This document shows, piece after piece, positions 52,136-61,785 of a stretch of 64,000 bases of DNA. A program made the position numbers and the translations under genes. How positions within the stretch are numbered: position 1 is the first letter of the stretch; every line of letters starts with the position of its first letter. Under the pieces are notes generated by a model. It made no database searches and was not told the DNA's origin. It saw nothing but the letters and a program-made list of their open reading frames with translations. This DNA comes from Pisolithus tinctorius (Eukaryota; Basidiomycota; Agaricomycetes; Boletales; Pisolithaceae): NCBI GenBank assembly GCA_024663395.1, contig JANFAH010000025.1, forward strand, positions 682,001 through 746,000, read 5' to 3'.

Positions 52136-52950
52136 TGTCAGTCGACCTAGTTGTCGCAGTGGGAACAGTATGCATCTGGTAGGTGGGCCCGGGCCAGGTG
52201 CACAATGCTGCCATGGAATCCAAGGCCCGGAGTCAGAAAAGTGCTGGAAAGACACGTCATCCGCATCACCAGCAAACGCGCATAAAGCTCTTAAGCCTAG
52301 CAGAAGCTGTTGCCACCTTGCAAGAGCTAGTTGGGCCGAGCAGACGCGAGGCCCGCCAGCCCTTGCAAGAGTAACCGGAGAATTGAATTTGCTGGGAATT
52401 GTTAGATGACGTGGTGAAGTGAACGTGCTGGCACGGCCTCCTTGCAAGGCTACTGTGAAGCCCCAGTAGAGAATAAATGGCAGCTTCCCTGAACCTACGT
52501 GGACTGCGACCTTGCCACGACCAGTTTCATTGCACTCGGAGCTCTGACGGGATGCACGTGATGTTCCGGCGTTCGAAATTATGCAAGTCAGCGACGACGT
52601 CGACTTTGAAATTTGACGGCTCTCCGACTGCTTCGAAGGGACTGGGGAGCTTTTGATGACTTCCTTTGAGCAGGATAAATGTTTCCAGATTCCAAGCTAA
52701 TACGGCATGCAAGACAGCGTCTGATAGTGACTCCGAATTTAGTGGTCCTGAGTGAGGACGCAACTTGCGATCCAATGCTGTCCACGCTGTCCAGTGGGTG
52801 GGAACTACGTGGGTAACTATAGGGGGTGGACTGCCGCAGAGGTTGAAATTCAGACAAATTGCAGATCCCAAGAAAGTTGACATTCCAAGCCAATTAAGAG
52901 CTCTTCACGGGCGTCTGTTGTATCCTATATAGCAGTCCAATGGGGTCGGA
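52136..52950. promoter_or_regulatory. Divergent intergenic region, ABC transporter / RBR ligase
   Basis: About 815 bp between two genes transcribed away from each other. A minus-strand frame of 118 codons (52,527-52,883) is open but has no recognisable domain and is probably chance. TCCTATATAGCAG near 52,922-52,934 is a plausible TATA box for the RBR gene. Confidence 0.45.
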
Positions 52951-55318
52951 ATGCCTGGATTAGAGCCACTTATCGTCGCGATCAAGGCAGCGTTACAAGT
53001 GGCGATGTCAATAATGTCGACAGCATCATCGTCATCTACTCCCCGCAAGCCAACCGATCCCACAACTATCCAGAGCGCCAGGTCCCAAACTTCTCACCAC
53101 GGCAGTACTAGCAGTGCAAGCCCGCCAACTGTTGAGGCCGAAGTCCCAGTACCACAAGCAAAGATTCAAGTAATCTCCTTCCCCGGAACCAGTCAGTTCA
53201 GGGTACATGGCGTTTCTGCGTGCGGTCTGGCAGCGTTGAACTTTGCAAGAATCGCTTTTCGGGTCATCAAATCCTCCAGAACATTCCTGGATGCCTTGAA
53301 TACGATCGCATCGCGGGAGACGGTCGAGGTGAGCAATAGATCAGATGTCAGGTCTCGGCAAAGTACCCTCTCTTAATCTCTTCACTCGGGCTCTCACGAC
53401 AGGAAGTCATATCGATATGCGGAGGGTGGTCGAGCGACCTCCACCTAGAAGTCGAAGACATCTGTAAAGTACCTCTCTTCGAGCAGAGCCTGAAACGCAA
53501 ATCCACTTTCTACGGCCCACCAACCTCTGACCACTTCCGGCGGATCCTACGGTATGCCTCTCCTTATCACTGATAGTACCCGTTGTACAATCATGCATGC
53601 CGTTTGTCTCAGCGAATTGCAAGCATTACGGGATTCCGCTGCAGTGATCATTACCCGCCCACCAGAAATTATTGCCTGTCTGAAAGTTGCAAACCATCCT
53701 TCCGGAAAGGACGCATTTATCGTCTTCGATTCCCATCCACGTCCGTCGCATCCTGATGGCACAGGTCTTGTCCTCGCTTCGACTGTAGACGGCGCAGTAA
53801 GGGTACTGAGAGACATCCTACATATCGATGAAGATTTGTTATCATCACCAGATCTACAGTGGCAGGCACAACTTCTCACAAACTGTTCTGGACACGTTAT
53901 ACTAGCAAAAAGTGGAACCCTCACTACAGAGCAGTCAGCGGTTGAATCTAGCCTGGCAATCTTAGTCCTTCGCTCAGAAATAAAGGAACTGGAGAGGCAG
54001 AACAAAGCCCTGGCCTCCCAAAACAAACACCTCGATGACGAAGTCGACGAGTTAGAGAGGATTATTCAACAAGAGAGACGCAAGGTCGCAGGTAGGGTTA
54101 CCTATGCTGCAGCAGCGTCACACGGCCAGCAAAATCGGAGAAGTTTTTCCCAGACGAATGCTGCGGCAGGGTCGTCACGACTTTCGTCCTATGACAGCCG
54201 CCGGGCGTACAACGGTGCCCGTAGCATCTTTGCCGACAACCCTCCTCCCGCTCCCGCAACTAGGCCAATGACCTATGAGGCCGAAGAAAATGATTTGGAG
54301 AAAATGCAGCTTAGCTTCTTCGAAGAAGACGCCCGAGAGGCAGCCCGGGATCGAAACATGGCATTCCAGCTGCAGCGTAATTTTGACGCGGAAGATACGG
54401 TACTGCGTCAACAGCATGCAGATCTCAGTTGCAATGTACAGACAAGCTTTAAATGCGGTATTTGCCTTGATGAACATCCCGAAGACGATGCTGCAACAGT
54501 GGAAGACTGCGGCCACATGGTATGCAGAAGTTGCTTGAAGGATTACGTTGGCGGAAAGATTGCGGACCATCGCTTCCCCATTTTGTGTCCTATTTGTACT
54601 GCTGAGAACAGGCAAGCAGGTACGTTCACTCCGATCGTCGACATCGACTAGACAAACACGCAAACATTTCAGGACAAATATCCGGTTTCCTGGTCGAACA
54701 GCTTGGGATATCCGAAGAAGAGTATGCAGTTTGGATAGAGATGGAACTTTCGCAGTTCTCAATCTTGCTCCACTGTCGAAAGTACGCAGATTCAGCACAA
54801 TGACACCAGGGGAGAAAAGCGCTGACTACTGACAGGTGCAATCGTGCGGCCTTCGTAGACCGCACTGACTACAACGACATGCCTAACATCGTTTGTCCCA
54901 TGGGCGATTGTAGCCACATATGGTGCAAGTTGTGTCTCCGAACTATCCTTATTGGCGGACCCAAGCATTCTTGTGACGGATCTTCTGAGCTCGATCACCT
55001 AATGAAAGAACAAGGGTGGCATTACTGTCCCAGTATGTCCCTCTACATTACGGACGACCTTGAGCTATACTGATGATCCGCAAGGTTGCAAAACACCCTT
55101 CCAAAAAGATTACGGATGCAACCATATGACGGTATTGTTTATGACCCCGCATCAGCGCTGTTACTAAATCAAATTGATAGTGCATCGCGCCGGGTTGCAA
55201 TACTCACTTTTGCTATCGTTGCGGAGAGCTCATCGTCCGTTCGGCTCTGAGGGATGAAGTCGGCAAGGCAGTCACCGCACATTACAGAAAATGTCTGTTG
55301 TTTGAGGTGCCTGAATAG
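52951..55318 (+). CDS. RBR-type (RING1-IBR-RING2) E3 ubiquitin ligase
   Basis: Starts MPGLEPLIVAIKAALQ at 52951; exon 1 ends at 53,328 and exon 2 begins at 53,403. The N-terminal half belongs to a basidiomycete family (AAVIITRPPEIIACLKV, FIVFDSHPRPSHPDGTG, LQWQAQLLTNCSGHV), followed by a coiled coil (SEIKELERQNKALASQNKHL) and a Tyr/Ser-rich linker. RING1 is CGICLDEHPEDD, CGHMVCRSCL and CPIC. The IBR follows (KCNRAAFVD, CPMGDCSHIWCKLC). RING2 is CPGCKTPFQKDYGCNHMTC and CNTHFCYRCGELI; the Cys of YGCNHM is at the position of the catalytic Cys of RBR ligases. It ends FEVPE-stop. RBR ligases accept ubiquitin on that Cys before passing it to the substrate. The target is unknown. Confidence 0.9.
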
Positions 55319-55609
55319 CGACGTCGACAATTGTGATATACTTCGCGAAACTGGTTAGTAGTACTGATGGACAAAATCCACATGGTGTCTCCGCAGTTGC
55401 TGGTGTACGATAGAAGCTGGTTATGGGTTTGTTACAGTACCTGTGAAATTGCAATGATGCACGATGATCGGTATGGACAACTGGGAGTTGAATTGCATCA
55501 ATGGGGACCAAGGCCAACTACCATGCATTGTCAGAATCGCCCGCAAACGTCATCGTCCAGACTCTCATGTCGTGTTGGAAGGCAGACATCTTATTTGAAC
55601 AACAGCACA
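55319..55609. other. Convergent intergenic stretch
   Basis: Lies between the RBR stop and the stop of the small minus-strand gene. Nothing was recognised beyond presumed 3' UTRs. Confidence 0.4.
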
Positions 55610-56097
55610 TCAAGTAGTCTCCTTAACTTCCTGTTCTCTAAACTGCTTCGCCCACTATACGCTAAATCAGCAGGTAAGCAGAAAATAGTCAAAAACACTA
55701 CACACCATCATAGAGGGTATTGGTCGATCTGGTTTGATTTGCCGCACCTAAACAGAAGGATCGTCGCATTAACAACCCAACCCAACGAATCAAAAGAACC
55801 ACAGACGACTCGCCTCCCTCTCCGCGCTCACGGTCCAAACACCATATGCAACGGCAAGTATACCCGCAAACGTGATAGCAGTGTTAGTCTTCCAGCTGGC
55901 AGGTCGCGACCACCAGCCACCTGCCGCGGCGATGGGTTTAACGCGGTTGGCTTTAAGCTGCGGGAGAAATCGGTGGAGACAAACCTGCTGGTGACCATAC
56001 TTGCTTTGGATACGGGTAACGCGCTCCACCGCCCTGTCGAGTATATTATAAGTCACCTTTCACCGTTGGCCTTTTTTCCTGACTAGGTCCATACCAT
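55610..56097 (-). CDS. Small single-pass membrane protein, probably mitochondrial
   Basis: Four or five tiny exons splice cleanly on the minus strand: VTYNILDRAVERVTRIQSK, then LKANRVKPIAAAGGWWSRP with WKTNTAITFAGILAVAYGVW (one helix), VRQIKPDRPIPSMM and WAKQFREQEVKETT-stop. The product is about 95 residues. The pattern GGWW-x-x-P-x-x-W followed by one helix and PIPSMMWAKQF recalls a small conserved fungal protein of uncertain function; mitochondrial location is a guess from size and basic N-terminus. The start is unsure. VTYN is preceded by an in-frame TGA, and an ATG at 56,097 can be joined only through a 38-nt intron. Confidence 0.65.
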
Positions 56098-58537
56098 TAT
56101 GTGGATTTGAGATTATTAGCCAACGGTTGGAAGGCAGCCGGGACCCATGAAGGCAAAACCTTGGTGCGTGGGAGAATGGCACCGCCACCTCCTTGATGCT
56201 TGCTCGTCTCGACAGTAGGAATTCTAGTACATAGGAGGCACGACAAAGTAATAGAATGTTGTCTTTGCACGAGTGGCTATGTAGCCGTGCACCTCATCTT
56301 TCCTTTCTTCCATCATTGTCAGAACCCAGCCCACAGTGTGGGCATCTCAGCATTCAGTTTTCACTCCTTTGCCACCCTTTTCAAGGATCTCCCCAATCAC
56401 ACCCCAGATTGCAGGTGATCTCAGGCTTCTTGGTGCCACAACCATGGATGCTCAACAACCTCAATGACCACAACAACCTGACTTCACCCTACCAGCCTTC
56501 CAGGGTGTAGTAGAGCTCATGATGGCAGGGGCAAACTTGTCCTGGGAGGAAGCCATTGAAGCTCTGGAACAGCACTGGGCCCAGGACAACCTGCTGGATG
56601 AACAACAGCAAGAGGACCAGCCATGCCAAGAAGAAGAACACAGACTCCCACTCCCCCCAGTCCAACCACCAGTTGCTGACCCCAAACATCCTCACCAATG
56701 AGCCCCAGAAACCAACCCCCCTGACTTCAATGTGGATACCATAGTGTCCACCAATCTACCAATCTGACCAGCTGAATATGCCCTCAAGAAGATAGAAGCT
56801 TTCAAATTCATACACATGTGGTATTTTACAAGGGAAGGGCTACAGGAGGCTGCATGAATGGTCAGGCAACTCAATGAGAATGACATGCTAGCCATCACCC
56901 AGGTCTTAAGAGGAGGCTGAAATTAAGACTAAAAAGAAGATCTCAGGCTTCTGTGGTAAGAAGACTGAGGTGCATGAGGAAAAACTAACTGCCTAAGTGC
57001 AAAGAATTATTACATAAGCTTGTACACTGTAAGCAAATGGACACAGGGGACACATGTTCTGATACCAGGCTGGCAAAGGTAATGTGATGCTGTGCACTGC
57101 CAACTCCCTAACTGCCTCCAAGAACATAAAACCAGACCATGGGCTAACCTTTGTGGAATACATGTACACCAAGAATCATTTCCTAACATGCATTGAAAAT
57201 GCAGGCTGGGGCAACAAACTAGTAGATGCATTCAACTGGTTCTTCCACACAATCAATAACCACTGCCTTCAAAACTGGGAGGACTGAGGAGAGTGAACCC
57301 TCCTACACTACACATCCAAAGTCTGGCAGGACTGGCATGACAAAGCCATGTGGAATCAAGCTTACAACATCAGGATCATCAACAAAGATCTACTAGCAGA
57401 CATCAGGCATGACCTAGATGCCAAAGACATCCAGTCAGGGCTTGACCAGGTCAGTAACTCTCCCCAGACCCTCCTTGTAACAGCAGAATGCCAGACTGAT
57501 GACCCAACCCCCATCACTTCCCCCACCACTCACCCCTCCCTGTCTTGTGACACCACACCTGACTGCTGCTGCACACCATGCCTGTCCCCACACTGCTGCC
57601 TAACAATGGCCCCCATTCATTCACCCTCCTGCATGCTGACCACCCACACTGCCTGCTGCTGCTGCCCATGTGCCAATGGATGCCCACTACCATCCCTCAC
57701 TACCCCACACCAAACCAAAATGCTCCACCATGACACTATCCATGACCTCATCATCCAATAGCTTCAGCACAGCCATGCCTCCTGTCTAGAGACCATAGAG
57801 AGAGGTTGACAGCCCTATCACTTCCCAAGATGCAGACTCTCCCACTCCCCATCCCCTAGGTTCAACCAGGGCCAGAAGCCAAGGCAACACTACCAGAGAT
57901 CCAGGTCTTGTCACCCCAGGTCACACTCACCCTGCAAGCACTCCAGATCCCCATGGCATAGCCCCAGCAGAGAAGGGAGAGGCCACTGCAACTTTCACAC
58001 CAAAACCTATATCATATGCCCAAAGTGTCTGGGATGACATGAAGACCACCCCTTCTGCAATGAACCCATGTGATGAGACAAAGCAGTGACAGCCTACTGC
58101 ACACAGGACCATCAAGGCCACCTTGTTAGCAAGAATGGGTGCATCCTCTGCTGGGACTTCCAATGCTCCCACAGTTGCTCAAGCAAATTACATTGTCATG
58201 AATGCTTGGGCTGTGGAAATACCAAGCATGGAGCCCAGGATTGCCCACACCATCAGCCAGCTTGAAGTGTGACAGTGGGGAGTCGCCCTGACCCCATACT
58301 GCCCACAAGCTTGGGAGAAAATACTCACATGTCACCACATCACTCCAAAATACCCATCCCTAGTTGACCAACTAATCTATGGTTTCCAAGTCCATGTACC
58401 TAACATACCCCAAACATACACCCCCCTGAACAGCCCCTCCATAATCCAATACCATCATGCATTCCAGGAGATAGTTGAAAGAGAATTTGCATGAGGTCAA
58501 TACCTAGGCCCTTTCCCCCCACCTTGAGCAGTACATA

Positions 58538-58758
58538 CAGTGAGGGACAAAAGCATTGCAATGTTTGTGAGGTGTGACTTGCTGCCAATGTAGCTCAGGC
58601 TATTCTGCACAGATAATCATGATACCTATACAATTGGAAAGGGGTGACTCTAAGCTTTCCAGAGCACTAAGGTTCAGTCCAAACAAAGCAATACATGCTG
58701 AGATACACCCTATTCTTTCCAAAACATGCATTGCAATGCTTTTGTCCCTGACTGGTGA
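58538..58758. repeat. Sub-unit with its own terminal inverted repeats, left copy
   Basis: About 220 bp bounded by CAGTGAGGGACAAAAGCATT and the inverse ending TTTTGTCCCTGACTG. It is itself MITE-like. The inverted right copy is at about 59,890-60,110. The foldback element may have formed from two such units in opposite orientation. Confidence 0.7.
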
Positions 58759-60110
58759 AATAGTGAAAAGTGACCTTTTGATGGGATTGAGGGCATGAAG
58801 GATGGGAAAATATGATTACATAATAAACCACATGATCTTCCTGATGATTTGTCAGCATGTAAACAATGACAAACATTGGATTTGTACCATTAACCCACCC
58901 TCTTTTACCACAACTCATGAAATCATCTCTCTAGCTCACATGGTCATTTTCTCAAGGAATTCTCATCAAATATTGGTGGCCACCACAGTGCCATCAGTAT
59001 AACATGCTCTCAGAACCATCAGTCCCTTAAAAAACCTGCTGTCAGTCATTCCCTGGACTGTTTCCCCCCCCATGCCTGATGTGTTCTGGGACTAATCAGT
59101 ACTTGGAAGGCTGAGAATGTTTTGGAGGTCAATCTGGCACTTCAGAACATGATGGACAAAATAGTCCCCTCTAAACCAATGCATTTCTGCCACAGGGACA
59201 GTGGTATGGAAGTTAGGGCAAAACAAAATCCTCTTTACCCCCAGGTGTCATCAGAAGGACATGCTACTGAACTGCCATGGAGCAGAATCCTGTGCTTCCA
59301 TCTGGCCCTGAATATTGCCTTTGGTCACATATGACCAAATAATCCTTCCCCAGTCATCTACAGTTCAGATCAGAGCAAGATCTAGTGAATGCTCTTATGG
59401 TGCTCAGAGCACAAGGAGGTTTTGTCTCACCCCAACTTCCATACCAGTGTTCCTGTGGCAGAAATGCATTGGTTTAGAGGGGACTAGTTTGTCCATCATG
59501 TTCTGAAGTGCCAGATTGACCTCCAAAACATTCTCAGCCTTCCAAGTACTGATTAGTCCCAGAACACATCAGGCATGGGGGGGGAAACAGTCCAGGGAAT
59601 GACTGACAGCAGGTTTTTTAAGGGACTGATGGTTCTGAGAGCATGTTATACTGATGGCACTGTGGTGGCCACCAATATTTGATGAGAATTCCTTGAGAAA
59701 ATGACCATGTGAGCTAGAGAGATGATTTCATGAGTTGTGGTAAAAGAGGGTGGGTTAATGGTACAAATCCAATGTTTGTCATTGTTTACATGCTGACAAA
59801 TCATCAGGAAGATCATGTGGTTTATTATGTAATCATATTTTCCCATCCTTCATGCCCTCAATCCCATCAAAAGGTCACTTTTCACTATTTCACCAGTCAG
59901 GGACAAAAGCATTGCAATGCATGTTTTGGAAAGAATAGGGTGTATCTCAGCATGTATTGCTTTGTTTGGACTGAACCTTAGTGCTCTGGAAAGCTTAGAG
60001 TCACCCCTTTCCAATTGTATAGGTATCATGATTATCTGCACAGAATAGCCTGAGCTACATTGGCAGCAAGTCACACCTCACAAACATTGCAATGCTTTTG
60101 TCCCTCACTG
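58538..60110. mobile_element. Palindromic Tc1/mariner-like foldback element, 1,573 bp
   Basis: It begins CAGTGAGGGACAAAAGCATT and ends with the exact inverse (AATGCTTTTGTCCCTCACTG), flanked on both sides by TA. Both arms (about 58,538-59,220 and 59,430-60,110) are near-perfect inverted copies of about 680 bp around a central stretch of about 210 bp. Removing it restores a continuous RT-element frame (LEQY to GPFQSSPLS). No transposase is encoded, so it is non-autonomous. Each arm holds an inner inverse copy of the terminal sequence (CATTGCAATGCTTTTGTCCC near 58,731-58,750). Confidence 0.9.
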
Positions 60111-61010
60111 TAGGCCCTTTCCAATCATCCCCCCTTAGTATCATACCAAAACCCAGAAAATGGAAGTACCAACTAATACAAAACTTATCCTACCCAATTG
60201 TACCTAGGCATGATGCTGCTGCTTCAATCAACTTGTCTGTTGATTCTTTGTTATTCCCCTGCACCTGGGGAACTTTCTGCACAGCATGTGCATTAATAGT
60301 GTCACTCCCCCTGGGCTGCCAAGGAGTGACCAGAGACATAGCTGAAGCCTACAGAACAATACCCATTCATCCCTCTCAATGGCCTGGACTAATAGTATGC
60401 CTTTCAGACAACCCACTGACTTTTGTGACTGACACAGTGCTATGCTTCAGATATGGACCCTCAGCAGGAGTCTATGGAGGAGTCAGAGATGCAAGTCTAG
60501 AAACCATGTGAGCTGAAGGAATTGGCCCCATAATTGCTTGGGTCAACAACCACCTATTCATATACTTACCCAAATCCTGAATATCTGAGTACAACATCAT
60601 CAGGAATCAGAAAACCAAACTAATCTTGCAGAATGGGGGAACAAAGACAGACTACAGACATTTGTGGTACAAAGGCAAAATGCTAGCCAATGGAGACTAC
60701 AAAGAATTCACAGAAGACTGCCTCCACCCTATAAAAGCCTTTGAAGACACCAGTGACCACACTTCACATGATGGCACCCATGCCTACTCCTTCAAGCACA
60801 TTGATGTGATAGCCCATCAACTAGGCATACCCTGGGAGCCTTCCAAGGACATGCTCTTTTCTAACTGGCTGACCTTTATGGCTTTCTCATGGAACCTAGA
60901 CAACAAGACAGTAGGACTTACAGTGAGCAAAAGAGAGAAGTACATGACATCCATAGACAAATGGCTCAAAAAGAAGATGCACAACCTAGAGGAAGTACAG
61001 AAGTTCCATG

Positions 61011-61724
61011 TGTCATAACCGTGTGTTCGTCATAAGTCTTTGCTCACTCTGCAACCTTTTCTGCCGGTCATCTGCTCACTCTGCACCAACTCCACCCAAC
61101 TTCTGTTGGTTGCAAACCATCTCCGCTCTGACTGCTGTCGGACTTGTGTTGCTCTCCTACTGGACCAAGCAGTCCATTCTCTGAGGGGTCATGTGACTAC
61201 CTTCACAGTCAGGTACTCCGCAGTGCACTCACCGCATGGTCCAGCACCTGGACTATTTCCTTTTCTGGATGTTCTGTGTTACCCATTCATATGTCCTCCG
61301 TCTACCCTTCATTCGTCGTCCAGGAAGTTTTACTTGAAAATTTATGAGTCTCCGTATGTCAGTTCCGATTCCGATTACTGTACCTCCATAGCAGTATAAA
61401 AACATGTACTGTACTCCGCTGTTCTTCAGTACGAATATCAACTTAGTTCCTACTCCCTCTGATTCCATCTTCTGCCTGTCGGATTTATCTCCGACTCTCC
61501 ATCTGTACTCTCCCTCTGAAATACGAGGGCTGAGATCGTGCAAGGGGGTAGCACACGAGCTAAACCCAACGCCCTCACTCTGCTCCGCCTTTGTCTCGGC
61601 GGTCTTCGTTCCTGCCGACACTCTGCTAGTCAGAGTTCTGTTCTTCTGTGTTGGACTTGCTTCTGAACCCTTCTCTAGACCTTGTTAAGCGTCGGAGTTG
61701 GTCGGAGTAGGCCCAGACTTGACA
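61011..61724 (+). repeat. 5' LTR of a Ty3/gypsy element
   Basis: 714 bp beginning TGTCATAACC and ending AGACTTGACA, so TGTCA...TGACA form perfect short terminal inverted repeats. A TATA box (GTATAAAAAC) lies near 61,395. CpG content switches from almost none to normal exactly at 61,011, marking insertion into the older element. The matching 3' LTR must be beyond the right edge. No standard tRNA primer-binding site was seen just downstream. Confidence 0.75.
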
Positions 61725-61785
61725 GTATATTCATACTCACACTTGTACGATCTCCTTTTCTGTCTTCCAAAAAACTTATGCCATT

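Larger units (their letters stand above)
56300..61010 (+). mobile_element. CpG-depleted, inactivated retroelement (gag-like + RT)
   Basis: A gag-like frame starts at 56,444 (MDAQQPQ) and continues VVELMMAGANLSWEEAIEAL, KIEAFKFIHMWYFTREGLQE and TKNHFLTCIENAGWGNKLVD. A Cys/His cluster (CLGCGNTKHGAQDC) lies near 58,200. The reverse-transcriptase part resumes at about 60,110: IIPKPRKWKYQLIQNLSYP, DIAEAYRTIPIHPSQWPGL and FRYGPSAGVYGGVRDA. Later come HQLGIPWEPSKDMLFSNWLT and KREKYMTSIDKWLKKKM. This RT belongs to a type widespread in agaricomycetes, perhaps DIRS-like. Many TGA/TAG codons stand where CGA or CAG is expected, and CG dinucleotides are almost absent. It is a decayed copy, interrupted by the foldback element at 58,538 and followed by an LTR element at 61,011. 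Confidence 0.82.

Noticed and set aside
52183..52409. Plus-strand frames opposite the ABC transporter start
   Set aside because: There are no domains, and the minus-strand start exon of the transporter explains the sequence.
58574..58798. Identical 74-codon frames in both palindrome arms as a possible gene
   Set aside because: Identity follows from the inverted repeat. The frame spans the terminal and sub-terminal repeats and has no domain.
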